Positions 1 through 10,854 of a DNA stretch of 64,000 nt are shown one piece after another; within the stretch, counting starts at the first letter, position 1; every line of letters begins with the position of its first letter. Origin of the DNA: Auriscalpium vulgare. Taxonomy: Eukaryota; Basidiomycota; Agaricomycetes; Russulales; Auriscalpiaceae. Under the pieces are notes generated by a model, which was given only the letters and a program-made list of their open reading frames with translations, searched no databases and was not told the origin of the DNA. Made by a program: the position numbers and the translations under genes. The stretch is from positions 1,426,001 to 1,490,000 of the forward strand of contig JAHBBC010000012.1 of the NCBI GenBank assembly GCA_019915015.1, read 5' to 3'.

Positions 1-1800
1 AACTTGGAGATTCTTGCTCAATATTTCCTTGAAACAACGACCCTTGCCGACGAAATCTCTTCGTCTCTTCGCCACACCGCCCTCCAGAACCTGTCGGGCT
101 GCGACGCCCAAGCGACCTCCCACCCACAACAAGTCAGCGGCTCCGTGAAGCCCTTTTTCAAAACTTTTCCTTCCCCAAATGGCGACGTTGATGACGCGGT
201 CTCGCCATCGGCGTACCCATGGTTGATGAAGAATTTACACAACCCTTATCCATCCCTCAGGGAGAAGGACGAGATGGCGCAATTGACGGGGCTTCCTGTT
301 GCGTCCGTGGATGCGTGGTTTCGCTCAGTCAGGCATCACATTGGATGGACGTCGCTGTGCCAAACCCATTTCGCAGGATCCCCCTCTGCCACCATCTACG
401 CGGCTCGCCTTGCCTACTTGGATGATGGAGTGGGGTTGTCGGCCGATGTTGTCTTCGACTTCAACATCGTGAAGGTACATGCAGAGACCTTGTACGTCGG
501 TATAGGCCCCGACTCGGATGCTTGTGGCGCCGATGTGGCGGGCGTATATGCCACGGATACGAACCCCTCCCCTCCCCTTCTTGACCAGCACGCGACCCCT
601 CTGGATGTTGACAATGATAACGTGGAAGAGGAAGATACAACGCCTCCCCCACCTATCGCCGGTACGAAAAGGCGTGCGACAGAGGACCCAGCAACCGCTT
701 CAAGTATTGACTCGAGATTGTCAAAACGTACAAGGTACGCACCAGCAGATCGTGTATTCTGCCTCCGCTCAACGTCTTTTAGACTTAGTCCTGCTCCATC
801 TTCGTCCGTTACTTCATCGCCCTGGTCGCCGTCCAACTCTACCTCATTTCAATTCATTGATCCCTGTGCCACCGTCTCGTCAACCTTCTCCCCGGCAATA
901 CCTGCCTTGGCAGATATGCAACTCTCTGCAACGACCATTGATGCCAGTGCAGGTGCTTTCGCGTCTGCGTCACTGGTTTCGGACGTCTCTATTCGTCCAA
1001 CAGAGGCAGCCCAATACAGTCCGACTGTGTTAGGAAAGCGCGCCGCGTCTGATTCGGATCCAGGTCGCCAGGCGAAACGCGTGCATATCCTTCATGGCGT
1101 CGACGAATCCCCCTATCCCTCGTTGCCCATGCCAACGAGCTCTCTGCTAGCTAGTCCTGGCTATCGACCCTCTGCTCCCCTTCCGGATCCAAACCCCGAC
1201 CCCGCGCACGCAACTTTCCTTGCTTTGGACCGCACATCTGGCTACGAGGGTGCGAGCTCATCCCTTTCCGAATTCGCATTCGTGGACAATATTGTGCGCA
1301 CCGAGGATGCCCCACCTGGTACGCTGTTACGCGCTATCCCCGCGTCATTCAAGCTCATCTCTGCTTCAGAGGCGACTAGTCCACACGATACAGCGGTCGG
1401 CGACCCATTGTCACCACTCTCCACCGATCTAGCAGATGAAACAGGACTACGCTCGTTGGACGACTTGTTCCAACTTTCTCCAGACGAATCATTCTTCCCG
1501 CCATATAACGACTTTGTGACCTCGACGGAGGAGATTGATTGGTCTTCCTTTGATGAGTTGATACGCTCTACGTCTCTTTCCTCGGGGTCATCATCACCAT
1601 CACTCTCTGCCTCCAGTGTGGCATCGCCTCTCAGTGACTCACCTTCGCCTTTTGGCGATCCATCCTCTTTCGATTTGTTACTCCGTGAAGAGGGCTCTTG
1701 TGCTCACGACGAACTTACATCCTCCCTCCCTCTCGACGTTGGCGTCTGTGACGCAGAACAGTTTAACCTATGGGCTTCAATTTTTGACACTTTAGCATAA
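1..1800 (+). CDS. HD1-class homeodomain mating-type transcription factor (5' truncated)
   Basis: This is the C-terminal part of a mating-type A (HD1) homeodomain protein. Such proteins pair with an HD2 partner from a compatible mate and switch on dikaryon development. The frame is open from the first base, and its first in-frame ATG lies inside the homeodomain, so the true start is left of the window. About 598 residues are visible. The homeodomain spans roughly bases 190-355: helix 1 is followed by the TALE-like motif HNPYPS, and the recognition helix reads WFRSVRHHIGW. That ending with IGW is typical of HD1 proteins. The Asn expected after WFx is Ser (codon 325-327). Downstream are two basic clusters likely to act as nuclear signals (KRRATED...SKRTR near 667-735 and GKRAAS...RQAKR near 1033-1080) and a long Ser/Pro/acidic C-terminus of activation-domain type. 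No intron is needed in the visible part. The HD2 partner is not in the window. The HD1 call is firm; allele and species are unknown. Confidence 0.87.
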   Translation, partial: NLEILAQYFLETTTLADEISSSLRHTALQNLSGCDAQATSHPQQVSGSVKPFFKTFPSPNGDVDDAVSPSAYPWLMKNLHNPYPSLREKDEMAQLTGLPVASVDAWFRSVRHHIGWTSLCQTHFAGSPSATIYAARLAYLDDGVGLSADVVFDFNIVKVHAETLYVGIGPDSDACGADVAGVYATDTNPSPPLLDQHATPLDVDNDNVEEEDTTPPPPIAGTKRRATEDPATASSIDSRLSKRTRYAPADRVFCLRSTSFRLSPAPSSSVTSSPWSPSNSTSFQFIDPCATVSSTFSPAIPALADMQLSATTIDASAGAFASASLVSDVSIRPTEAAQYSPTVLGKRAASDSDPGRQAKRVHILHGVDESPYPSLPMPTSSLLASPGYRPSAPLPDPNPDPAHATFLALDRTSGYEGASSSLSEFAFVDNIVRTEDAPPGTLLRAIPASFKLISASEATSPHDTAVGDPLSPLSTDLADETGLRSLDDLFQLSPDESFFPPYNDFVTSTEEIDWSSFDELIRSTSLSSGSSSPSLSASSVASPLSDSPSPFGDPSSFDLLLREEGSCAHDELTSSLPLDVGVCDAEQFNLWASIFDTLA

Positions 1801-2662
1801 CTCAAATCACCTATGGCTCGATATCGCTCGCTGTATATGTTTTTTCCCTCCCCTTATCTCTCTCTATATCTCTCTCTCTCCCTCTGTATTTTTCTATCTC
1901 TCTCTCCGTCTGTATTTTCTCTATGCTTATTTGATATGTACCTCGACATGCGTCTCATGTGCCATGTATTGTTACTTCTCTCTCTCTTCTACCAATGCCA
2001 CTTCTGCTCGGTCGCCCTCGTTTCACGCTTGCACGCTTGAAACATGGCTCCATCGAAGGGTTCGGTGCACGTCACGAAGCCGGGGTCAGCCGCATGGCAG
2101 TATGCGGTCGGTGAAGCGCGCCACGAGATCTGACGTCTGCTTTCCTCCATCCAGACCAGATCCAGACACAACGTTATGAGTCGAGTGTCCCGCAACAGAT
2201 GAGGCGACCGTGCCCGGGCGGCAAGTCGATGTGGTTGCGCCAACCTCAGCGCCTACTTATTCGCGACCGTAAGAAGGAGTCTCTAGCCATTTAGGTCACT
2301 GGCCCACTCTTAAGACAACAACTTTCGAGATGACTTTCCGAGTGGTAGTGTCGTCCTCCTCCGAATGCTGCGGCTTCTAACGTTCAGTCTGCGTGTCACA
2401 TTGTCAATATTTGGGAAAACGTGTGAACGTAGAGGTTCCAAGCTCAAGGTACCAGTTGTATGTTCTTCGGACAACAAGTGAGATTCCTTGCCCCCCACAT
2501 TTTCACTCACAGGAGCGGTGCGTATCTGGCCTCGGACCACAGCCCGACTTAAGCCCTATTCATCTATTCCCTGCCTCCTCGTCGACATTGGAGTTCGTGC
2601 TTGCGCTGGGGTTCCACAGGGGCTCTCTCTCGCCATCCTCCATAGATGCACCCCCCCAGTTC
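1801..2662. other. Intergenic, HD1 3' flank
   Basis: This stretch follows the HD1 stop codon. It starts with a pyrimidine-rich tract (about 1845-1920) likely to lie in the 3' UTR or just beyond. I see no convincing gene in the rest, and short open frames here show no domain. Confidence 0.5.
1845..1920 (+). repeat. CT-rich microsatellite
   Basis: An imperfect (CT)n / TCTC tract lies about 45 bases after the HD1 stop. It is simple sequence with no coding signal. Confidence 0.7.
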
Positions 2663-2959
2663 CTAGTCTCCTGCCAACTCTTGAAAAAGCGCTTTGTTTG
2701 GCTCCATGCGGAGGGAGGCTTGGGGCGGCCTCTGCTGGCGGCGGCGGCGGCGGCTCTTTTTTTCGCACCACGTCTCTATTGCAATGTACAACCGAATGGT
2801 GGCGAACACGAAGAGGACGAAGGCCACGGCCCAGAGGAAGGACACCCCAGCAATTGCGAATGCGGTAAGGATCTCGTCATCATCTGCGTCGGTGGTGATG
2901 ATGGGCAAGGGCAGAGGGGTGGCAGACTGAACTGCGCTGGTAGTTGGGATGAGAGACAA
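2663..2959 (-). CDS. Hypothetical small single-pass membrane protein
   Basis: This is a 98-residue open frame. It has a short Ser/Thr-rich N-terminus, an acidic DADDDE stretch, one hydrophobic segment of about 25 residues (starting ILTAFAIAGV and rich in Val/Phe/Leu) and then a strongly basic run KKSRRRRRQQR. The order fits a type I or III single-pass membrane protein with a cytoplasmic basic tail. The basic run is encoded by a GCC/GGC-rich microsatellite near 2738-2760, so composition alone could produce it. No family is recognised and no intron is apparent. It could be a chance frame. It sits between HD1 and transporter A and is absent from the other inter-transporter gaps. Confidence 0.35.
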   Translation of the reverse strand: MSLIPTTSAVQSATPLPLPIITTDADDDEILTAFAIAGVSFLWAVAFVLFVFATIRLYIAIETWCEKKSRRRRRQQRPPQASLRMEPNKALFQELAGD

Positions 2960-3221
2960 TATAGTGATGGGATATGATTGATGGTTCTCAGACGATGCGA
3001 GTGGCGGCGGGATGTAGACTCCTAACCAGGACTGGCAGAACTGGGTTCGAATTGACAGGAGTCACAAGTCACTCTGAGTCTCACCTCTCCGTTGGCGACC
3101 TTGCGCGGAAGACAGTCGTTCACGGCATTCATAGTATAGATCATGTGTATGAGTACACTATCGATGTAGCAGATCCTACCAAATCCTTTGTGGATCTACA
3201 AATATATTAGAGCACGTTAGA

Positions 3222-6200
3222 TCAACTTGACTGGCCGACCAATGTAACATCTCTAGCGTGTTCGTGGCTAGCAGCCATAGCATAGAGAACCTCCTTGTCG
3301 CCGCTCTCGTCAACAAGCGAACGCAAGCGCCCATCGTCGATCTTCAGGAGTTCGCTGGGCCTGCCGAATTCTACGATACGTCCCGCATCCAAGACCATCT
3401 ATTCATCAAACATGAGCGCGCAGTCTTATCAGCAGTGGTTAGGAAGGTGCGCACAATTTTATCAGCATCCATGATTGTCTGCAGACGATGCGCGATGGTG
3501 ATGAGCGTGACGTCGCCCTTGAGCTCGTTGCGCAGAGACGACTGGATGATCGTGTCCGTCTCGTAGTCAATGGCAGAAGTCGCTAACCACAAACGTTATC
3601 AAGTTATGTCCCATATTGTAGTGACGGGTGCATTCACTAACCTTCATCGAGGATGAGCAGCTTGCTCCCGCGCACGATAGCCCGAGCCAAGGCGAGGATC
3701 TGGCGCTGACCAACGGACAGGTTGCCGCCGCCGCTGGCAATCGCGCTGTCGAGCGTGACACGGCTTTCGTCGTCTTCGGCTTGGAGCGAGAAAAGTCCAG
3801 CCGCGCGAAGGGCCGAGTTCAGCGTGGCATCGTCGTACTGATCGAACGGATCGAGATTCTCCCGCAGAGTGCCACTGAGCAGCTCAGGCTGGAGGCGCAG
3901 GTCAGCGTTAAAGATGGTAATTGAGCTAGTGCGATGTCGACTAACCATCTGCGGGATGATGGTGATGCTCGAACGCAAAGCCTCGAGGTTGACGGAGGAA
4001 GTCGGAAGGCCATCGTAATACACCGTGCCTTCCGTAAAGATACAGCGTAGGAGCGCTAGGGTAAGAGAGCTTTTGCCACTTCCTGTGCGACCAACTTCAA
4101 AAACAAAATGAGTGCGGAAGGCAGAAATGTCCGCCACGTGACGTACCAACGCCGACACGTTCGCCCGACTGGATGTGGAAGCTCACGTCGTGGAGAACTT
4201 TGGGACCGTCCTGCGCATTGGTTCGATCATAGAGCTATTGCACGGGTGTGCAGGTGCGTACCTCCGAATAACGCGCAGAGAGCTTCTCGACTCGAAGATC
4301 ACCGCTCGCCGGCCAGTACGCCGGAGGCACCCCATCCTTAGTTGACTTGGGCTCTTGCTCGATCTTGATGTACGCAAGAATACGTTCCAAGCTATAGAAC
4401 CCATCAGCGGTACCCTTTGACGTGGTTCAATGAGTCGTACCTGTTGCCCTGAATCTCAAATTCATTGAGGATCCGGACCCACCAGAGAATCATGCCGCTG
4501 AAGCCGACTATACAAAGACGTTAGCATGACAATGGCGCTGAGTAGCAGAAGGTACGCACCGGCCATAGTGAGAGAGAAGCCGGTATTGGACGGCAAGGCG
4601 GTCGAGCCCTTCGGTCCGTAGATCAACCACGCCCCAAGGGCAGAAGCAAAGACGCCGCCGAGAGTGTCAATGCGGAGACTGACCCATCTGTTCAGGTTGT
4701 AGAACGTGCGCGCGGACCTAGTATAGCGGTCGATGCGTTTGTATGATTCCTCACGGAAGGCAGCCTGTGCCCCGTAGGCACGAATGGAAGCTGCAGTACA
4801 CGCATTCGGGCATCAGACAACGCGCAAGCAATATGAGAGGATCTGCGCACTGAGTCCGGCGATAGCAGCACCGAAGTGGCCGAGAACGGGCGCTTTGGCG
4901 TTGCTCATTTCGCGCTTGACAGCGATCTGAGCCCGCATGTAGATCTGGCCGCACCAGCCTCCAAGCGCGAAGACAAGGACACCGGGGATAAGGAATACGG
5001 GGGTGACCACGACCACGGCGCCCAGCTTGATCAACATGGATATTGACATTGCCATGACCCCAGACAGAGTGTTAGCGACAGGTCCGTCCACTGCGCGGAA
5101 GTGCATCAGTAATAGCAACAGCGTTCGGTTTTTTGGAGGACATACGAGCGCGAATATCTTGTGTGCAGCGAGCGATGACTCGAGACGTCGGTGTAGTATC
5201 AAGCCAACGGAGTGTGGTGCCCAGAACGGACTGCATGAGGCGGCGATGTATGCTCTTCGATGCCCTCAATGAGCCAAATACGTAGACAACGTCCGAGATA
5301 TTGTACGCCGTGATGGCGATACCAGAGAACATACAAAAGACCGCTAGATAGCTGTGCACAACTGGTGAGCATACGCCGCGCAGGGGTTTGGCAACATAGC
5401 TTACTAGGCGATGTTGACTTCGGACGGGTCCGAGACAAGATCATACTGTTCAGCCCAGTATCCCATCCACCAAGTCTGGAGGGAATTAGATGCATCGTAT
5501 AGAATCATACCGCCGAGGAAGAGGATCCAGAAAAGTGTGACGTGCGAGCCGCCCAGGGCCTTAACGAACAGTTTCACTGTGAAGAAATTTGCCCCGTTAG
5601 CCATCACCGCTCCCGTCATGCATGTCGTTGGCCGCACATGATTCCCAGCTGACATGGCCCTCCGCGACTTCCTCAGCAAGAATGAGCTTGCCGTCCGCCT
5701 GCTTGGCTTTTTCATCGGGAGATTCAGCGTCGATCTCCTTGTCGTCGGCCTGAATTTCTTGGAGCTCCTCTTGGAGTTCCTCCTGCAGGATCTCGTCCTC
5801 CGCAAGGGCCTCGGATACAGAGCCGCGGCTGGCGATTGTGCCATCCAGGCTCAAGGCTACGACGTACTCCGCGATAGGGCTTGCCATCGCAACGTTGTGC
5901 GTCTGATATGCATATGAAGACACGGAATAGTGGTCCCAGCAGACGACATGCGTCACTTACCACAAGGAGAATAGTTCTTCCCCGGATGAGATCGCCTTTG
6001 AAGCACTTGTCAACAACCCACCGAGCAGTGTGCACGTCCAGGGCGGCGAGCACCTTCAAGCAATTAAGTCTCAGTACCGACGAGTGAAAACTCCCGAACG
6101 ACTGACATCGTCGAGAAGAATGATCTCAGCAGGCGAGTAGATGGCACGCGCCAGCGTAACACGAGCCTGGATGCACATTACTATGGGCAGATAATAGCAC

Positions 6201-9200
6201 CAGGCATTCATGGACGCGTACCTTTTGGCCGCCACTGAAGAAAAGGGAACATTCAGTGGCCCGCGCAAGTTGCTAGATAGATCTCAATCGTACCTCAAGG
6301 TGAGACCCTTCTCTCCAACCTCCGTCTTGTCACCAGCCTCGAAGAGACTTAGGTCACGTTTGAGACCGCACTGGTGCAAAACTATAGAGTTGTTCAGCAG
6401 GCAGAGGGCCAAATACCATGCATCACCGACCTTTCTCATAGCGGGCCTCATCGTAAGGCGCTCCGAACAGAATGTTGTCCTGCAGTGCTCTGTAAGTGAA
6501 AAATCTCCGGTGTCGGCGCTACGGCTTACCCTGATCGTCTCATTTTGAACCCATGATTCCTGGGCCGCATACGCCACACCGCCCTTCCTGGGAAGGTGGT
6601 ACCATGATCCTGGTCCGAGCGGAACGAAGTGCATCTCCCCTGTTCCACCGTCAAAACGAAGTCGCAGAGACACGCCAGGCATACATACCAAGCAGCGCCA
6701 TCAACAAGGACGTCTTCCCGGAGCCTGTGGGCCCGATGATCAGATTGATCGCGCCGCGCTTGAACTGCAGCTGGTCGTCGATGCGCAGCTTGAACTTTCG
6801 GCTAGACGGAGTAGCCGTGCCGTCAATGGCATCCTCGATCGACCAGGTGAAGCTCGCTTTTTCGAAGCCAATCACATCCTCGTCGAAACGCGAGGCGTCA
6901 GAGAGCAAGGCACGGGCAGCTTCTTCCTCGGGACCGGCAAACTCGTCGAGAAGCTCGGCCTGCACATACTATCAGTAATAAGCACTCGCTGCCTGGTGTC
7001 TATGATGCCGACCTCGTGCAAGAACTCGCCCACGCGATCAAGAGAGACTTTGGCTGCGTGGATTACTTAGGACGCGGAAGGATAACACCAGCAAAGGCCA
7101 CCGACCTTGAATTAACCTGGAACTTTCATAGAAGATCATGTAAAGCTGGCCGCTCATCATATCAAAGACTATGTACCAGTTATAAGCCGACGTTCGCGCG
7201 CAAACACAGACAACGGAAGACGTACTGGCCATGGAGGAGAAGACGGTGGAAGCTACGAGGGATTTCGTTAATTGAGACCGACGATTCTATGCACATATTT
7301 ACGCTTCATTTTTTCCTTCATGATGCCAGTCTAGTCGCAAGTGAGCGTGTGTCAGCGTCCCTCAGTCCGAGTCTTGCATAAACAGAATCATCGACTCACA
7401 TAAACCGTAAAGGTCGCAATCATCTGCATGGACCGCTCGTCAACACACAGCGCAGGGGCAAAGACTGGGATACTTACGACGAATATCGGAATGACATTAC
7501 TGTACAATCATAGTCAGCAAGTGCTGAAAGACAAAATATAACGGCGTAACATACTTCAAGTTGCCGTTCACGAGGTTGAGAAGCTGGCGTTTCCTGATGA
7601 ACTTCAGCTCCACGTCCCGCTTCTCAGCGAGCTTTTCGTCGATCTTGGGCTCCCAACCAAACAGCTTGACCATACGGAGGACGCCCATGGTCTCAGTGAC
7701 CGTTTGCACGCGAGCATCAGTCTGGAATTTTCTTAAACGCAGTGCTCAAGCCCGACAGTGCCAACCCAGACGCACCTTATTCATGGCCTCTTTCTGAACA
7801 GTTTGCATCATCTTGGCGATATATCCAGGGACTGGGAACAGGATAACCATCACGGCCATGCCAACGAATGCACTTCATGGATCATTAGATGTATGGTTTC
7901 TCCTCCCAGCGACCCAACGAAAAACTTACCTCCAGCCCAGGATCGCGTACAAGAACCAGATGCAGAGCGAGATCTGCAATGGCATGTACAGGACTGGGGA
8001 CGTATTAGCTAATTCATCGTGGTTGCATTGCTGTTACCAACTCAAGAATAGGAAATTACGGCCGTCCGTAATGTTGTTCAAATCCGTCGACGCCAAATTA
8101 TTGATTTTGCCGACCAAATTGCTCTCCTTCTTGTTGGCCCCTGGTTCCGGAGTCTTGGCCTCGGAATCTTTCGCCCTTTCCTTGCCCTTGGCAGTCGACG
8201 AATGTGTGCTTGGAGTGCTAGCGCGAACCGTCTCGTCGCTACTCCCGTTCGAGCCCTCAACAGGGTGTTCGGGTTCGACTGTGGTTTCTGATCCCAGCTC
8301 CGGAGAGCTGGTCGCGCTCCGGCTGTCTGGGGTGCTCGCTGTGCTCGCCTCGCTCTTGGCCGTCTCAGCCTTCATACGGATGCGCAGCGCATGTTCGAAG
8401 ACGAGCTGCGTGACGATGCCTTCAATGCGGACGAGCATGCCAGTCTGAGTCCGTCCACGTGAGAACGAGAAGAGGGGCGTGGATCTACTGTCCTCACCCC
8501 GATGAAGATGTACCACTGCCAGGCAAGCGATCCAACCAACGGTCCGAGAAGCAGGCAGGAAATCCAAACCCATGGGCGCACCACGGCGCCTTCGCCATGG
8601 GTCTCAAGATAGCTGGGAACCAAGTGAGAACTAGCCGGCTTGAATAAGCTGCGGGACTCACGCAAGCAGACGATTTATACCAACAGGGCCGAAAAAACCG
8701 GTGAGAACCTGTGACATCAGCTCAGAATGGATTATCAAAGTGACGTAGATCAGGTTAACACACCTTTACGCAGAGTAGGAAGGAAAGCGCGATATATTCG
8801 CGCGCTGAGTTTCGTCAGCTAAGTTCACCATCCTGATATCTGCGGGCTTACAGAACACCTTCATGAAGCTGAAGAACAGATGCCGTCTAGGACTTCCCGA
8901 GAAGACGTCCAAGTGCTGCACACCGGCGTTATTATTGATGAGATCTCTCAATTTTAGTGGGCGCTCACCTTAAAACTTCTTTGCACAAGATTCTTCGCAT
9001 GATCATAGTCTGCGATTGGCGGTAGTTGGTCGTGCGAAAGGTGGGGCACACGGTTGGCTAGAAAAATGATGGGGTCCAGGAAGGTGTAGAGCGCCAACGA
9101 GAGTATGGGGGCCGTTTGCTCTGCATTCGGTACAGGGGAGGGTTCCTATATTATGAGTTAGTTGTTGTATTAGCCGCCAAGAATCCCATCATACCTTGGG

Positions 9201-9982
9201 GTCAAGAGGGATATATTTCCGAGGAATAGTGAGCGGGATCAGGATGGACGCGATGCCGAGCATAGAGATCCTCGCCCAAAGCAAGGGACCCTCGTGCTGA
9301 TCGAGTGGGGCAAGGGTGAAAGTCGCCAACGGCCACAGATCCCGGTATGCGTACACCGCAAACGCAGAAAGCAGGACGATGGTGAGGTGCCATGCAGCCG
9401 TCGTGGCGCGTTTGTACGCTGCAGCCACAGACAACAATGCCAAGAAGAAGGCATAGAGCTGAAAAGGGCAATACGATCAAACCCACGAGCGCGAAGTAGG
9501 TTGCATCAGACTGACATATGTGATTGCTAGGATGAGATCGATCCATTCGCGTTCGGTGTAGCCATCTTTTGCGCGCTCGAAGCTGGCGACCTGGAGCCCG
9601 AGGAGGGTGACGACAGAAAGGAGTCGCAGAGAGTTGAGAATAAAGATAGTGTTGCCCCCAGACGTCTTGATATGTGCCTTGACCTCAGACACGAACCCCG
9701 TCCTCGTTGCGTTGGCGTCGGACTCGTCGAGCTCTTCATTCAGGCAGACCGCGAGTGGTCCATGGGAGAACAGAAGCCCAATCGCCCATACCAGAGCGGA
9801 GACGGCTGCCACGTACGCAGGTATCACAAAAGGGTGCAGCCAGATGCTGCGTACGTTAGCTGAGGGTGAACACGCGTCAAAATAGCATGGCAGAAGACGT
9901 ACCCGTCACTCTGGCGGATGCTGTAGAGCGCTGTGGAGAAGGCAGAACGCCCCGCGTCCAAGACGACTTGAGTGTCGTCCAT
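3222..9982 (-). CDS. ABCC (MRP-type) full-length ABC transporter, copy A
   Basis: This is a many-exon gene for a full-length ABCC transporter, a family that exports organic anions, conjugates or drugs across the plasma or vacuolar membrane. The start is ATG at 9982 (MDDTQVVL) and the stop is TGA at 3222-3224. Order along the protein: an N-terminal TMD0 of about five helices (9980-9190); TMD1 (9100-7400) with a Ser/Thr/acidic and Lys-rich insert before [11 protein letters not shown]1 with Walker A GPTGSGKT (about 6711-6745), signature SGGQ split by an intron (near 6225) and Walker B ILLDDV; a linker with [13 protein letters not shown]2 (5650-4500); NBD2 with Walker [10 protein letters not shown] (4068-4092), signature LSVGQRQ (about 3698-3718), Walker B LLILDE and H-loop IAHR. 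All catalytic motifs are present. The intron after exon 1 appears to use an acceptor shifted 3' because an in-frame TAA follows the ancestral one. Substrate is unknown. It is the proximal member of a three-gene array. Confidence 0.88.
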
Positions 9983-10497
9983 GGTTGAAGTTGAACCCTG
10001 ACGACAAAAAATTCGTTGTGGGAGCTCAGCGCTCAGACTCATGATTGCGCCGGTGCCGAAGCCTGTACCTGGAATTTGTTTCACTAACCGTGTCGTGAGC
10101 ATATTCAATCGCCTTCCGGACTTCTTCATCAGTCTGATAAAGCTTGAACGTTTGAATGCCTAGCGCAGTGAGCCGGCGAGTTCGACGAGGACCGTCACTC
10201 TGCCGTCACTACTGGGACTGACAGGCCGGCGCTTGCATCATGTGATCGCGTCCGAGTCAGCCTTGGCAGTGGCGCCTCCGGGCCGAGTCCTCCCCCAACT
10301 CTTGTCCAATGCTCAGGGAGTCCGTCCTGCGTCCGCCGGTCTTGCCCTCGCCGTACTCTAGGCTCGTGCGTCCCCCGTATCGTCCCATACACCATGGCAA
10401 ATCATGACCCACGCCCCGGGTCGTCCTGCGGCGTTCAGACCTCACTCCGATCCTGGCATTGCCAGTGAAGGCGGCCGATGGACACCCTCCCGACCAG
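9983..10497. promoter_or_regulatory. Upstream region of transporter A
   Basis: This 5' flank of copy A begins with sequence shared with the flank of copy B (the stretch containing GGTGCCGAAGCCTGTACCTG near 10055), so the proximal promoter was duplicated with the genes. Beyond about 10,150 the two flanks diverge. No TATA element is clear. Confidence 0.4.
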
Positions 10498-10800
10498 CTG
10501 GCGTTGACGCCAGCATGCTCCTCTACAAATGAGTGTCAAGGCCGCCATTGACGAGCTCCTGGGGCAGAGTTCGAGGGCCTTTCAGGCCGAACTTGCTCCG
10601 GAGAACTGGTCCCATGTCCGTACGTACCGTACCCTGTGTGCAGCTGTGTCTCTGCCTGCATATGTCCAATGTCAACAGGTCTGGTCGGGATCTTTGTTGC
10701 CACCAGATGCAAAGGGGGTTTTGCGTCAAGGGTTCAGCGCCGTAAAGGCAAAAGGTATTCGAAGCATAGATCATGTACGAGTACTAGCCATTGATCTAAC
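10480..10800 (+). pseudogene. Duplicated 5' gene fragment between transporters A and B
   Basis: An ATG at 10529 opens a frame starting MSVKAAIDELLGQ, followed after about 30 codons by a GTACGT donor-like site. The same sequence recurs at 18,116. The frame then runs without break into the 3' UTR and reverse strand of the transporter, which is not credible as a single protein. I read it as the first exon and upstream region of an unrelated gene captured in the repeat unit. The parent gene is not recognised. A perfect 7-2-7 inverted repeat (CTGGCGT-TG-ACGCCAG, 10498-10513) lies just upstream. Confidence 0.4.
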
Positions 10801-10854
10801 AGATCCTACCACATCCTGTATAGATTATCTACAAATATATCAGAGCACATCAGA

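Noticed and set aside
414..836. Antisense open frames under HD1
   Set aside because: They are shadows of the low-complexity HD1 frame and carry no domain.
2488..2868. Plus-strand Arg/Pro frames near the GGC microsatellite
   Set aside because: Their composition is driven by simple sequence and they contain no domain.
3000..3090. tRNA-like T-loop sequence (GGTTCGAAT)
   Set aside because: No paired T-stem, acceptor stem or anticodon arm can be formed around it.
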